Shown: positions 35,425 to 44,105 of the stretch, piece after piece | Layout of the letters: each line of letters begins with the position of its first letter | How positions within the stretch are numbered: position 1 is the first letter of the stretch | From: Phytopseudomonas punonensis | GTDB lineage: Bacteria; Pseudomonadota; Gammaproteobacteria; Pseudomonadales; Pseudomonadaceae | Reading direction: 5' to 3' | NCBI RefSeq assembly: GCF_900142655.1 | Contig: NZ_FRBQ01000001.1 | Span: 1,366,115 to 1,430,114, forward strand | Length of the DNA: 64,000 nucleotides | The notes under the pieces: generated by a model | The model's input: only the letters and a program-made list of their open reading frames with translations | Told to the model about the DNA's origin: nothing | Database searches by the model: none | Translations under genes and position numbers: made by a program

Positions 35425-36042
35425 CTATTGCGCAGAAGAAGACGCTTGCGCCAGACCCTGGCGTACGCGATTGAACAACGTGTACAGCAGCAGCGCGGTG
35501 ATTACCGCGAGAATCGGGTTGATCCAGCTCAGAGGCAACAGCGTGGTCGCCACACCTGCGCCGAGTACGCCGAAGCAGAAGGCGCGGTCGCTCTTGCCCA
35601 TCGGCCCGTCATAGCGGCGCGAGGCGCCCACCATCGGCCCCATGACGCCGGCGTATTCACTGATCAGAGCGAACAGCACCAACACCACCACCAGCGTTGG
35701 CGACACGCCGGGCAGCAAGGCGAAGGGCAGGAATAACGCGGCATCGGCGATCACATCGCAAAGCTCGTTGAGGTAGGCGCCAAGGGTCGATTGCTGGCCG
35801 AATTCACGGGCGAGCATGCCGTCCACGGCGTTGAGCGCCATGCGCAGAATCATCCACAGCGGGATCAACGCAAACAGCCAGAGGCGGTCGGGAAAGAGGG
35901 CCAGTAGCAGGCCAATCAGCACCGACACGATGGCAGCGCTGAGCGTCACCTGGTTGGCAGTTACGCCACGGTCGAAGAGGCGCTGCACCAGGGGGCGCAA
36001 GAGGTTCTGAAAGCGTGGTTTCAGCTGGTAAATCGAAAGCAT
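35425..36042 (-). CDS. CDP-alcohol phosphatidyltransferase, YnbA-like
   Basis: Membrane enzyme of 205 residues expected to transfer a phosphatidyl group from CDP-diacylglycerol to an alcohol. The family signature appears as N71-xx-D74-G-xx-A-R79-x8-G88-xxx-N92-xxx-D96, so two of the four usual metal-binding aspartates (first and third) are asparagine. From memory E. coli YnbA shows the same change, which would make it a subfamily trait rather than a defect. First gene of the cluster; the downstream YnbC-like gene starts 10 bp later. Confidence 0.85.
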   Translation of the reverse strand: MLSIYQLKPRFQNLLRPLVQRLFDRGVTANQVTLSAAIVSVLIGLLLALFPDRLWLFALIPLWMILRMALNAVDGMLAREFGQQSTLGAYLNELCDVIADAALFLPFALLPGVSPTLVVVLVLFALISEYAGVMGPMVGASRRYDGPMGKSDRAFCFGVLGAGVATTLLPLSWINPILAVITALLLYTLFNRVRQGLAQASSSAQ

Positions 36043-36070
36043 GTTACGAACTCCGTTTCGCCATGTTTCT

Positions 36071-36211
36071 CAGAACGTGCCACAGCCTGCTGCGCGTCCG
36101 CGCTGCGGCGTTAAACGCGCGCTCAGATGCTCATTTACCGCAGTAAATTCCGCTTCCTCGCTCGCGTTTGCCTTGCACCGTGATAGCTCGCGAGGCTGTG
36201 AACACGTTCTG
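36071..36211 (-). repeat. Structured intergenic repeat, element B
   Basis: A 141-bp unit bounded by CAGAACGTGCCACAGCCT (36071-36088) and AGGCTGTGAACACGTTCTG (36193-36211), an imperfect inverted repeat. Read on the minus strand, its interior aligns with element A (GCAAGGCAAA, AAGCGGA, TTAC...GTAA hairpin, ATGAGCAT, GTTTAACGCCGC), but its ends differ from those of A. It lies upstream of the YnbA-like gene. Confidence 0.75.
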
Positions 36212-36320
36212 CAATAAGTTGCGCCAGCTTAGCCGGTCAGGCACCTGCTAGGCGATACGCCAACGTGAACATCGTCATGTGCCACGCAAAAACTTATGCC
36301 CAATTTATCGACAGATCAGG

Positions 36321-36401
36321 TACTGATAAAAATCCTTATTTATCAGTAAATTGAGAGCGTAAATTCAATTAAAAAGGAATTTACTCAACAGGTTATCCAC
36401 A
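36321..36401. promoter_or_regulatory. Inverted repeat and DnaA box upstream of the lipid cluster
   Basis: TACTGATAAA (36321-36330) and TTTATCAGTA (36339-36348) form a perfect 10-bp inverted repeat with an 8-nt spacer in a very A+T-rich stretch. A perfect DnaA box TTATCCACA lies at 36393-36401, just past the plsC stop. The repeat is a candidate operator for the lipid cluster. The remaining 36212-36320 shows nothing clear. Confidence 0.45.
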
Positions 36402-36412
36402 GATGCTCCCGT

Positions 36413-37189
36413 TCACGCCAGGTCGTTGGCCGTTTCCACCGCTTCGGCCTGTGGGCTGAGGGCACCGATTTCACATTGCGCCTGGCTGACCCACTGGAAT
36501 GCGCGCTCATTGAGGTTGGCGATGGCGCGTGGGCCCTCGCCTTCTGCATACATGGCCGGGCCGATCACCACCTGCACGGTGCCCGGCTTCTTGCTCCAGC
36601 CGTCTTTCGGCCAGAACTGCCCGGCGTTGTGGGCAATCGGCAACACCGGCAGGTTGCTGTTCACCGCAAGGGCGGTACCGCCGCGGGAGAACTTGCCGAT
36701 CTGGCCGTCCGGGATGCGCGTGCCCTCCGGGAACACCAGTACCCAGGCGCCCTGCTCCAGGCGCGTGCGGCCTTGTTGGGCCAGTTGCTTGAGTGCGGCC
36801 TTGGGATTGCTGCGGTCAATGGCGATGGGTTTGAGCATGGCCAGCGCCCAGCCGAAGAACGGCACGTACATCAGCTCGCGCTTGATCACCTGGCTCAGCG
36901 GCTCGAAGTAGGCGCACAGGAAGAAGGTCTCCCAGGTGCTCTGGTGCTTGGCGAGAATCACGCAAGGTTGCTCGGGAATATTTTCCTGGCCCTTGATCTC
37001 GTACTTGATGCCGGCCACCACTTTCGCTAGCCATACCGCGCAGCGGCACCAGGCCTGGACCACGAAACGATAGCGCGCGCGGAATGGCAGGAACGGTGCG
37101 ACGAACACGCTGATGATGCACCAGACGAACGAGCTGGAAGACAGTAACAGGTAGAAAAGGAGTGTTCTTAAGAACTGCACAGTCGACAT
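36413..37189 (-). CDS. plsC: 1-acyl-sn-glycerol-3-phosphate acyltransferase (LptA/PlsC type)
   Basis: Makes phosphatidate from lysophosphatidate at the inner membrane. 257 residues, starting MSTVQFLRTLLFYLLL with an N-terminal membrane anchor. The acyltransferase motif is H82-QSTW-E87, an HX4E variant of the usual HX4D; FPEGTR is at 153-158. The closest known relative is the lysophosphatidic acid acyltransferase near the P. aeruginosa origin. I used the ATG at 37189; the longer reading overlaps gmhB. Downstream of gmhB on the same strand. Confidence 0.9.
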   Translation of the reverse strand: MSTVQFLRTLLFYLLLSSSSFVWCIISVFVAPFLPFRARYRFVVQAWCRCAVWLAKVVAGIKYEIKGQENIPEQPCVILAKHQSTWETFFLCAYFEPLSQVIKRELMYVPFFGWALAMLKPIAIDRSNPKAALKQLAQQGRTRLEQGAWVLVFPEGTRIPDGQIGKFSRGGTALAVNSNLPVLPIAHNAGQFWPKDGWSKKPGTVQVVIGPAMYAEGEGPRAIANLNERAFQWVSQAQCEIGALSPQAEAVETANDLA

Positions 37190-37223
37190 GTGAGCGATTA
37201 CCGTTGCAGGCTGGCCTGCACTA

Positions 37224-37754
37224 TCAAGTGAGAAGCTGAGCAGCCACGGCTGCCAGGTCATCGAATACCAAAGTGCCCGCAGGCAATGCCTTGGCCAGGG
37301 TGCGTGGGCCCTTGCCGGTTTTCACCAACACCGGCTGACAATCGACGGCCAATGCCGTTTCCAGGTCACTGGCGCTGTCGCCGACGAACCAGATTCCGCT
37401 CAGCGGTACGCCGTAATGTTGGCCAATCTGGCGCAGCATGCCGGGCTTGGGCTTGCGACACTCGCAGCCATCGTCCGGCCCATGGGGGCACTGCACGATC
37501 AGGCCGACTTCACCGCCCTGCTCGGCCACCAGCTCGCGCAACCGGGCGTGCATGGCTTCCAGCACGCTCAGCGGATAATAGCCGCGGGCGATACCGGACT
37601 GGTTGGTGGCCACGGCCACGGTCCAGCCGGCCTTGCTCAGCGCAGCGATAGCCTCGATGGAGCCGGGGATCGGAATCCACTCCTCGAGGCTTTTGATATA
37701 GGCGTCGGAGTCATGATTAATGACCCCGTCGCGGTCGAGAATGATCAGTTTCAC
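37224..37754 (-). CDS. gmhB: D-glycero-beta-D-manno-heptose 1,7-bisphosphate 7-phosphatase
   Basis: HAD-family phosphatase of ADP-heptose synthesis for the LPS core. 176 residues with the nucleophile motif LDRDGVIN (D7, D9), the zinc loop CPHGPDDGCECRKPKPGM and GDSASDLETA. It starts with GTG at 37754 (GTGAAACTG), with GAGGAAC at good spacing. Upstream is glyS, downstream plsC, the order typical of pseudomonads. Confidence 0.94.
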   Translation of the reverse strand: MKLIILDRDGVINHDSDAYIKSLEEWIPIPGSIEAIAALSKAGWTVAVATNQSGIARGYYPLSVLEAMHARLRELVAEQGGEVGLIVQCPHGPDDGCECRKPKPGMLRQIGQHYGVPLSGIWFVGDSASDLETALAVDCQPVLVKTGKGPRTLAKALPAGTLVFDDLAAVAAQLLT

Positions 37755-37767
37755 GCATGTTCCTCGT

Positions 37768-37789
37768 GCCCTCTCCTTGTGGAGAGGGC
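37768..37789. other. Hairpin between glyS and gmhB
   Basis: GCCCTCTCC and GGAGAGGGC form a perfect 9-bp stem with loop TTGT. There is no T-run on the minus strand, so partial termination or RNA processing between glyS and gmhB is more likely than a full stop. Confidence 0.6.
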
Positions 37790-37796
37790 AAGGTCA

Positions 37797-39851
37797 TCAG
37801 CCCAGTACCGAGATATCGGCGACACCCAGGAACAACCCACGCAGGCGAGCCAGCAGCGCATAGCGGTTGGCACGTACCTTGGGGTCTTCGGCGTTGACCA
37901 GCACTGCTTCGAAGAAGCTGTCCACCGGCGTGCGCAGCGAGGCCAGCTGAGCCAGCGCCTCACGGTACTGACGCGATTGCGCCAGTGGCTGCACGGCGTT
38001 GTCGGCCTTCTGGATCGCGGCGTTGAGGGTGAACTCGGCCGGCGTATCGAAGTAATGCGCTTCGATGCTGCTGGCGATCTGGCCGTCGGCCTTGCTCAGC
38101 AGGTTGGATACGCGCTTGTTGGCCGCGGCCAGGGCGTCGGCTTCGGGCAGCTTGCGGAAGGCCTGTACGGCCTGCACACGCTGGTCGAAGTCCAGCGGCG
38201 ACATCGGGTTCACGGCGCGCACGGCCTGGTAGACCGATACGTCCACGCCTTCGTCTTCGTAGCGCGCACGCAGTCGGTCGAAAATGAACTCCAGCACCTG
38301 CGGGGCCAGGCCGGCGGCCTTGACCTTGCTGGCGTACTGGCGCACGGCGAACTCGACGGTGGCGCCCAGATCCAGCTCCAGACCTTTCTCGATCAGGATG
38401 CGCAGCACGCCCAGGGCGGCACGGCGCAGGGCGTAGGGGTCCTTGCTGCCGGTGGGCAGCATGCCGATACCGAAAATTCCGACCAGGGTGTCCAGCTTGT
38501 CGGCCAGGGCTACCGCTGCACCGGTCAGGGTGCTTGGCAGTTCGGCGCCGGCACCGCGCGGCATGTACTGCTCGTTCAGCGCCAGGGCGACGTCCTGCGG
38601 CTCGCCGTCATTCAGTGCGTAATAGTAACCGGCGATGCCCTGCATCTCCGGGAACTCGCCGACCATTTCACTGGCCAGGTCGCACTTGCTCAGCAGGCCG
38701 GCACGGGCACCACGCTTGGCGTCGCCGCCGATGCGCCCGGCGATGAAGCCGGCCAGGGCGGAAATACGCTGGGCCTTGTCGTAGACGGTGCCGAGCTGGG
38801 CCTGGAACACCACGTTGGCCAGGCGCTGATTGAAGGCTTCCAGCGGCTGCTTCTTGTCCTGCTTGAAGAAGAACTCGGCGTCGGTGAGGCGCGGGCGTAC
38901 GACCTTCTCGTTGCCGGAGATGATCTGCGCCGGGTCTTTGCTCTCGACGTTGGCCACGGTGATGAAGCGCGGCAGCAGCTTGCCGTCTGCATCGAGCAGG
39001 CAGAAGTACTTCTGGTTGTCCTGCATGGTGGTGATCAGCGCTTCCTGAGGCACCTCCAGGAAACGTTCCTCAAAGGAGCAGACCAGCGGCACCGGCCATT
39101 CGACCAGGGCGCTGACTTCATCGAGCAACGCCGGCGGCACGATAGCGGTGCCCTGCTGCTCGGCAGCCAGCTGTTCGATGCGCTTGGCGATCTGCTCGCG
39201 CCGTTCGGCGGCGTCGGCTATCACGTAGGCGCCGCGCAGCTCCTGGGCGTACATGGCCGGCGCGGAAATGCGCACGTCATGGTTGGCATGGAAGCGATGG
39301 CCGCGGGAGAAGCGGCCCGCCTTCTGGGCGAGGATTTCGCAGTCGACGATCTGGTCGCCGAACAGCATCACCAGCCACTGGCTCGGGCGGACGAATTCGG
39401 TCTTGCGGGCGCCCCAGCGCATGCGCTTGGGAATCGGCAGCTCGTTCAGCGAGTTTTCCACGATGCCGGGCAGCAGGGTGTAGGCGCGCTGGCCAGGAAT
39501 GTGCTGGCTGAACTTCAGCTTCGGTCCGCTCTGGTCGATGGCCGCGAGCTCCACGCCACACTTCTTGGCGAAGCCCAGGGCGGCCTGGGTCGGATTGCCG
39601 TCGGCGTCGAAGGCAGCCTGTACGGGCGGGCCGTCGAGGTTGACGGTGCGGTCTGGCTGTTCGGTGGCCAGTTGCTCGACCAGCACGGCCAGGCGGCGCG
39701 GCGCGGCGTAGTAACGCGCACCGCTGTAGCTCAGGCCGGCGGCCTTGAGGCCTTTTTCGACGCCGGAGAGAAAGGATTCGCCGAGGGTTTTCAGGGCTTT
39801 GGGTGGCAGCTCTTCGGTGCCCAGTTCAACCAGAAAATCGAGCGCACTCAT
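37797..39851 (-). CDS. glyS: Glycyl-tRNA synthetase subunit beta
   Basis: Beta chain of the alpha2beta2 glycyl-tRNA synthetase, which binds tRNA and carries an HD-like region and an anticodon-binding C-terminus. 684 residues beginning [21 protein letters not shown], the family start. Its ATG overlaps the glyQ stop by 4 bp (ATGA). Confidence 0.96.
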   Translation of the reverse strand: MSALDFLVELGTEELPPKALKTLGESFLSGVEKGLKAAGLSYSGARYYAAPRRLAVLVEQLATEQPDRTVNLDGPPVQAAFDADGNPTQAALGFAKKCGVELAAIDQSGPKLKFSQHIPGQRAYTLLPGIVENSLNELPIPKRMRWGARKTEFVRPSQWLVMLFGDQIVDCEILAQKAGRFSRGHRFHANHDVRISAPAMYAQELRGAYVIADAAERREQIAKRIEQLAAEQQGTAIVPPALLDEVSALVEWPVPLVCSFEERFLEVPQEALITTMQDNQKYFCLLDADGKLLPRFITVANVESKDPAQIISGNEKVVRPRLTDAEFFFKQDKKQPLEAFNQRLANVVFQAQLGTVYDKAQRISALAGFIAGRIGGDAKRGARAGLLSKCDLASEMVGEFPEMQGIAGYYYALNDGEPQDVALALNEQYMPRGAGAELPSTLTGAAVALADKLDTLVGIFGIGMLPTGSKDPYALRRAALGVLRILIEKGLELDLGATVEFAVRQYASKVKAAGLAPQVLEFIFDRLRARYEDEGVDVSVYQAVRAVNPMSPLDFDQRVQAVQAFRKLPEADALAAANKRVSNLLSKADGQIASSIEAHYFDTPAEFTLNAAIQKADNAVQPLAQSRQYREALAQLASLRTPVDSFFEAVLVNAEDPKVRANRYALLARLRGLFLGVADISVLG

Positions 39852-40795
39852 TCTGCTGCCTCCAGCTTGGCCAGTACTTCATCACGCAGATCGGGGGCGG
39901 CGAGCGGGAAGCCCAGGCGGCGACGGGCCTGCAGATAACTCTGCGCCACGGCGCGGGCCAGGGTGCGCACGCGCAGGATGTACTGCTGGCGCGCGGTCAC
40001 CGAAATGGCGCGGCGGGCATCCAGCAGGTTGAAGGTGTGCGAAGCCTTGAGGACCATCTCGTAGGTCGGCAGCGGCAGCTCCAGCTCGATCAGACGGTTG
40101 GCTTCGCTCTCGTAGAAATCGAACAGCTCGAACAGCTTCTCGACGTTGGCGTGTTCGAAGTTATAGGTCGACTGCTCGACTTCGTTCTGGTGGAACACGT
40201 CGCCGTAGGTCACCTTGCCGAACTGGCCGTCAGCCCATACCAGGTCGTACACGGAATCGACACCCTGGATATACATGGCCAGGCGCTCGAGGCCGTAGGT
40301 GATCTCGCCAGTGACCGGGTAGCACTCGATGCCACCGACTTGCTGGAAGTAGGTGAACTGGGTGACTTCCATGCCGTTGAGCCAGATTTCCCAGCCCAGG
40401 CCCCAGGCGCCGAGGGTCGGCGATTCCCAGTTGTCTTCGACGAAACGGATGTCGTGCACCAGCGGGTCGATGCCGATGGCCTTCAGCGAGCCGAGGTACA
40501 GCTCCTGGAAGTTTTCCGGGTTCGGCTTGAGCACCACCTGGAACTGGTAGTAGTGCTGCAGGCGGTTGGGGTTCTCGCCGTAGCGGCCGTCGGTCGGGCG
40601 ACGCGATGGCTGCACGTAAGCGGCGTTCCAGGTTTCCGGGCCGATGGCACGCAGGAAGGTGGCGGTGTGGAAGGTACCGGCGCCCACTTCCATGTCATAG
40701 GGTTGCAGTACCACACAGCCTTGCTCGGCCCAGTATTGTTGCAGGGCGAGGATCAAGTCCTGGAAGGTGCGCACGGCAGGCGTTGTCTGGCTCAC
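39848..40795 (-). CDS. glyQ: Glycyl-tRNA synthetase subunit alpha
   Basis: Catalytic chain that activates glycine. 315 residues with [24 protein letters not shown] near the N-terminus and [24 protein letters not shown]. It starts with GTG at 40795 ([15 protein letters not shown]) preceded by AGGTGA; upstream in-frame ATGs would add unconserved sequence. A -10-like TATACT lies at 40840-40835. Confidence 0.95.
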   Translation of the reverse strand: MSQTTPAVRTFQDLILALQQYWAEQGCVVLQPYDMEVGAGTFHTATFLRAIGPETWNAAYVQPSRRPTDGRYGENPNRLQHYYQFQVVLKPNPENFQELYLGSLKAIGIDPLVHDIRFVEDNWESPTLGAWGLGWEIWLNGMEVTQFTYFQQVGGIECYPVTGEITYGLERLAMYIQGVDSVYDLVWADGQFGKVTYGDVFHQNEVEQSTYNFEHANVEKLFELFDFYESEANRLIELELPLPTYEMVLKASHTFNLLDARRAISVTARQQYILRVRTLARAVAQSYLQARRRLGFPLAAPDLRDEVLAKLEAAE

Positions 40796-41102
40796 GAAAA
40801 ATTCACCTGTTGGGGCTGCGACAGAAAGCCGGGGAGTATACCCGAAGCAAGGCGCAGCCCGCATGCTGCGCCGTGTCGACTGCAGCCCATGCTTGCCAGG
40901 CGATAGCACCCTGCTGGCGCCAGCCTTGGCGGCCGGTTCTAGTGCTTGGAATAATTTACTCTGCCGACCTGCGGGTTTTGCTGCGCTCGTGCGTCTTATA
41001 GATAAAGCAGCTTCTCAGCGCTGCACAACCCATCAGGTCACGACCCGCGCCATCACCGCCGATGGGCCCCGGTCGTGTCAGTAACAGCAAGCAAGGTGTG
41101 TG
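40796..41102. other. Intergenic region between glyQ and the PepSY operon
   Basis: 307 bp between divergent genes. It must hold both promoters. I see TATACT (minus strand, 40840-40835) that could be the glyQ -10 element and an A/T-rich patch near 40950 on the other side, but no convincing Fur box or other operator. Confidence 0.4.
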
Positions 41103-42728
41103 ATGAAAGAGGGATTTCGCCAGTCCATGGCATGGCTGCATACCTGGACAGGGCTGGTGGTTGGCTGGGTGCTGTTCTTCGTGTTCGTGACCGGTACGGC
41201 CGGCTATGTGGATGACGAAATCACCCGCTGGATGGAGCCCGAGCGGCCACTGCAGGTGCGCATCGAGGGCGTTGAGCGCGGAGCCATGCTCGAACGTGCC
41301 TTGCAGCGCCTGGAACAGGTGGCCAGCAATGCCAAGAGCTGGACCATCACCCTGCCCCACACCACGTTGCGCCCGCGTGGCGAACAGGGCCTGGCCATTT
41401 CCTGGGAAGATCTGCCCGAGCATGGCCACGACTATGGCCGGCGCGGCGGTGAAGAGCTCAACGCCCGCACTGGCCTGCCGCGTCAGGAGGTCGAGCCACG
41501 CGAAACCGGCGGTGGTGGGGCGCTCTACGAAATGCACTACGTGCTGCATTACATGCCCTACAACGTGGGCATCACCATCGTCGGTGTGTGCACCATGCTG
41601 ATGCTCCTGGCGATCCTCACCGGGGTCATCACCCACAAGAAAATCTTCAAGGACTTCTTCACCTTCCGCCCTGGCAAGGGCCAGCGTTCCTGGCTGGACG
41701 CGCACAACGTGATCAGCGTGATGGCGCTGCCGTTCTTCCTGATGATCACTTACAGCGGGCTGATTTTCTTCGTCTTCAACTACATGCCGGCCGCCGCGGT
41801 AGCGCTGTATGGCACCGGCAAACAGCAGGAGCGCGTGCTGATCGACGAGCTGTTTGGCCGCGACAAACGCGAGTACCTGCCCGCCAGTCGGCCGCAGGTA
41901 GCGCTCGACGAGCTGGTGCAGCGGGGCGAAGCGCAGTGGCCCGAACAGGGCGTGGCCAGCCTTACCATTAGCCAGGTCAAGGGTGAGCCCGCGCGTATCG
42001 ACGTGCAGCGCATTCTCGGCGGCTCGGTGAACATCTACGATCCCGTGATGCTCAGCTTCGCCGCCGATGGCCAGCCTGCCGTCTATCCGGACAAGACCCA
42101 CGGCCCCGGCAAGACCCATCGCATGCTGATCGGCCTGCACGAAGGGTTGTTCGCCGACTGGTGGCTGCGCTGGCTGTACCTCGTCGCCGGCCTGCTGGGC
42201 TGCGGGATGATCGGCACCGGCCTGGTGCTGTGGACGGTCAAGCGGCGCAATGGGCACCTCAAGCGCAACGATGCAGCCGCGCTGTTCGATGCCTACGGCT
42301 TGCGCCTGGTGGAAGTGCTGAACGTCGGTACTCTGGTCGGCCTGCCGACAGCCGTCGCCGCCTACTTCTGGGCTAATCGATTACTGCCGGTGGGTATGGC
42401 TGAGCGCGCCTCCTGGGAAATGCACTGTCTGTTCCTGACTTGGGGCTGGCTGTTCCTGTACGCCTCGCTGCGGCCTCTGAAAAAGGCTTGGCTGGAAATG
42501 GCCTGGATGGCGGTGGCTGCCTTTGGGTTGATCCCGCTGATCAACGCGCTGACCACCGATCGTCACCTGGGCGTGACCCTTGCCGAGGGCGACTGGGTGC
42601 TGGCGGGCTTCGACCTGAGCATGCTCGGCCTGGCGGCCTTGTTCGCCTATGGCGCGATGAAGATTCGCCGCCGCTGGCTAAAGGCCGATATCGCTGCGGT
42701 GCAGGCTGGCAAGGAGGCGCTGGCATGA
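41103..42728 (+). CDS. PepSY-associated transmembrane protein
   Basis: 541-residue inner-membrane protein of the PepSY_TM family, found with siderophore uptake systems where it is thought to reduce or release iron. Membrane segments at about 15-38, 155-178, 205-230, 345-375, 400-420, 440-460, 470-490 and 510-530; a periplasmic PepSY-like domain lies between the early helices. The conserved H in LHTWTGLVVGW and HEGLFADWW are possible haem or metal ligands. ATG at 41103 follows AAGGTG. It overlaps the next gene by 4 bp. No TonB-dependent receptor gene is adjacent. Confidence 0.85.
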   Translation: MKEGFRQSMAWLHTWTGLVVGWVLFFVFVTGTAGYVDDEITRWMEPERPLQVRIEGVERGAMLERALQRLEQVASNAKSWTITLPHTTLRPRGEQGLAISWEDLPEHGHDYGRRGGEELNARTGLPRQEVEPRETGGGGALYEMHYVLHYMPYNVGITIVGVCTMLMLLAILTGVITHKKIFKDFFTFRPGKGQRSWLDAHNVISVMALPFFLMITYSGLIFFVFNYMPAAAVALYGTGKQQERVLIDELFGRDKREYLPASRPQVALDELVQRGEAQWPEQGVASLTISQVKGEPARIDVQRILGGSVNIYDPVMLSFAADGQPAVYPDKTHGPGKTHRMLIGLHEGLFADWWLRWLYLVAGLLGCGMIGTGLVLWTVKRRNGHLKRNDAAALFDAYGLRLVEVLNVGTLVGLPTAVAAYFWANRLLPVGMAERASWEMHCLFLTWGWLFLYASLRPLKKAWLEMAWMAVAAFGLIPLINALTTDRHLGVTLAEGDWVLAGFDLSMLGLAALFAYGAMKIRRRWLKADIAAVQAGKEALA

Positions 42729-43021
42729 ACAAGGCTTCGATGGCTGCTTATCGCTGGGCCGTCGCCTCACGGGTGCTGGCGGCAGCGCTCGGTGGATATG
42801 CCCTGACCTCTGCATTGACCGTGCTGCTGGCACTGCTCTGGCCGCTGCCGAAAGACCAGGCCGTGCTCGCCGCCAGCATGCTCAGCTTTACCCTGTACGC
42901 CGTGGCGGTGATCTGGGTGTTCAGTGTGCGCAGCGTGACGCGCGCCTGGCTGGGCATGCTGATCCCCACCGCAGTAGTCGCGCTGCTGTGCTGGGTGCTG
43001 CAATCGGGAGGCGCGGCATGA
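42725..43021 (+). CDS. DUF3649-family small membrane protein
   Basis: 98 residues with three hydrophobic segments (about 15-38, 47-66, 73-92). It resembles the small DUF3649 proteins that accompany PepSY_TM proteins in iron-uptake operons. Start overlaps the PepSY gene and stop overlaps the next gene, each by ATGA, so the three are tightly coupled. Function is unknown. Confidence 0.75.
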   Translation: MNKASMAAYRWAVASRVLAAALGGYALTSALTVLLALLWPLPKDQAVLAASMLSFTLYAVAVIWVFSVRSVTRAWLGMLIPTAVVALLCWVLQSGGAA

Positions 43022-43842
43022 GCCTGAATCTCTCCATTTTGCTGGCGAGCCTCGGTGGCTTCATCGCGCTGGCGTTGGCCATGGAAAAACACTGCAAGCA
43101 TCTGCTGCGCCATGTGCTCTCGCCGCTGTGGATGCGTGTGCTGCGTACCGCTGGCTGGCTGCTGCTGGCTGTTGCGCTGGTGCTTAGCCTGCAGCACTTG
43201 GGCTGGAGCATTGGCGTGACTGCCTGGTTCGGCTGGTTGTCGATTGCCGGTGTGGTGCTGGTGTTCTATCTGCCCAAATGGCCCTGGCAGCCTGCCCCGA
43301 GCAAGGGCGCGCCTCGTCGCAAGGAAAACCCAGCCAGCGTCGACAGTGCCCTGGCCCAGCAGCCAGCCGAGCGGCTGCACTGGTTGCGGCGCCTGGCGAC
43401 CGGCGTGTTGCTGCTGGTGCCTGTGGCTGTGCTCGGCCTGCTGCTGACCGCCGCGCCGAAACCGCTGCACAGCGACGCCGCCGTACAAGGCCAGGTCGGC
43501 CCGTGGACGTTCACCCTGGCCGAGGCGCAGCGCAAGGCGCCGCGTCAGGTGCTGGGCACGCCGTTCAAAGCTTTTGAAGTGCGCTTCTGCGAAACCTGCG
43601 ATGACCAGATCCGCGCCGCCTACCTGAAGATCCGCAAACCACGTTCCCTGCGTGCCGCAGGCCTGGTGTTCTCTGGCAACCGCTGGGATCGCCTGGTGGA
43701 AATCCAGATCCCCGCCAAGGCCAAACTGAGCGATGGGCTATGGCTGACCGTGGAAGGCAAGGACGGCAGCGTGCACCACGCTGCGGTGGATATCGCCGAG
43801 GCATCGCCGGCCCTCGCCGAATTTATCGCCCGTCAGCAGTAA
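43018..43842 (+). CDS. DUF3325-like protein with extracytoplasmic CxxC domain
   Basis: 274 residues. The first about 90 residues, with three membrane segments, look like DUF3325, the third partner of PepSY_TM/DUF3649 operons. A fourth membrane segment (about 127-146) then leads to a C-terminal soluble domain with C191-ET-C194 in RFCETCDDQIRAAYLK and a basic surface. DUF3325 proteins are usually short, so this looks like a fusion. The cysteine pair could serve a redox or metal role at the periplasmic face; this is inference. Confidence 0.75.
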   Translation: MSLNLSILLASLGGFIALALAMEKHCKHLLRHVLSPLWMRVLRTAGWLLLAVALVLSLQHLGWSIGVTAWFGWLSIAGVVLVFYLPKWPWQPAPSKGAPRRKENPASVDSALAQQPAERLHWLRRLATGVLLLVPVAVLGLLLTAAPKPLHSDAAVQGQVGPWTFTLAEAQRKAPRQVLGTPFKAFEVRFCETCDDQIRAAYLKIRKPRSLRAAGLVFSGNRWDRLVEIQIPAKAKLSDGLWLTVEGKDGSVHHAAVDIAEASPALAEFIARQQ

Positions 43843-43867
43843 GCCTGCGGTTGCCACTGATCCGATA

Positions 43868-43987
43868 GTTCCCACGCTCTGCGTGGGCATTCATCCTTTG
43901 TCGCTCCGCGCCACGATTCGCGAGCTCAGAGAACGATGTACGGACGCAGAGCGTCCTGCCATGCATTACCACGCAGAGCGTGGGAAC
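43868..43987. repeat. Long inverted repeat with nested palindrome
   Basis: GTTCCCACGCTCTGCGTGG (43868-43886) and its exact reverse complement (43969-43987) bound a 120-bp unit; GGACGCAGAGCGTCC at 43942-43956 is a nested palindrome with the same CGCAGAGCG core. It is non-coding, between the DUF3325-like gene and tag. Confidence 0.75.
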
Positions 43988-43999
43988 GATCGACTGCTT

Positions 44000-44030
44000 C
44001 CCGGGTTTCGCTGCGCTCTACCCGGGCTAC
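44000..44030. repeat. Short repeat unit related to 51772-51840
   Basis: CCCGGGTTTCGCTGCGCTCT followed by ACCCGGGCTAC. The right 22 bp (44009-44030) differ from 51819-51840 at two positions. It forms a CCCGGGT/ACCCGGG hairpin. Confidence 0.65.
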
Positions 44031-44105
44031 AGGAACATTCGGGTTCATTCGCACTGTTGATCCGCGGTTATAGTTCTCCCCTCGCCCATCACCGAGCCGA
44101 CTGCC

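Noticed and set aside
33651..35474. 607-codon open frame on the plus strand
   Set aside because: Antisense shadow of the YnbC-like gene, which has clear hydrolase and SAM motifs on the other strand.
37416..39938. 840-codon open frame on the plus strand
   Set aside because: It lies antisense to the complete glyS and parts of gmhB and glyQ; it has low-complexity Gly/Leu/Gln/Val composition typical of reverse-frame shadows in GC-rich genomes.
40930..41000. Possible Fur box before the PepSY operon
   Set aside because: Expected for an iron-uptake operon, but I could not find a convincing GATAAT-type 19-mer; not reported as a feature.
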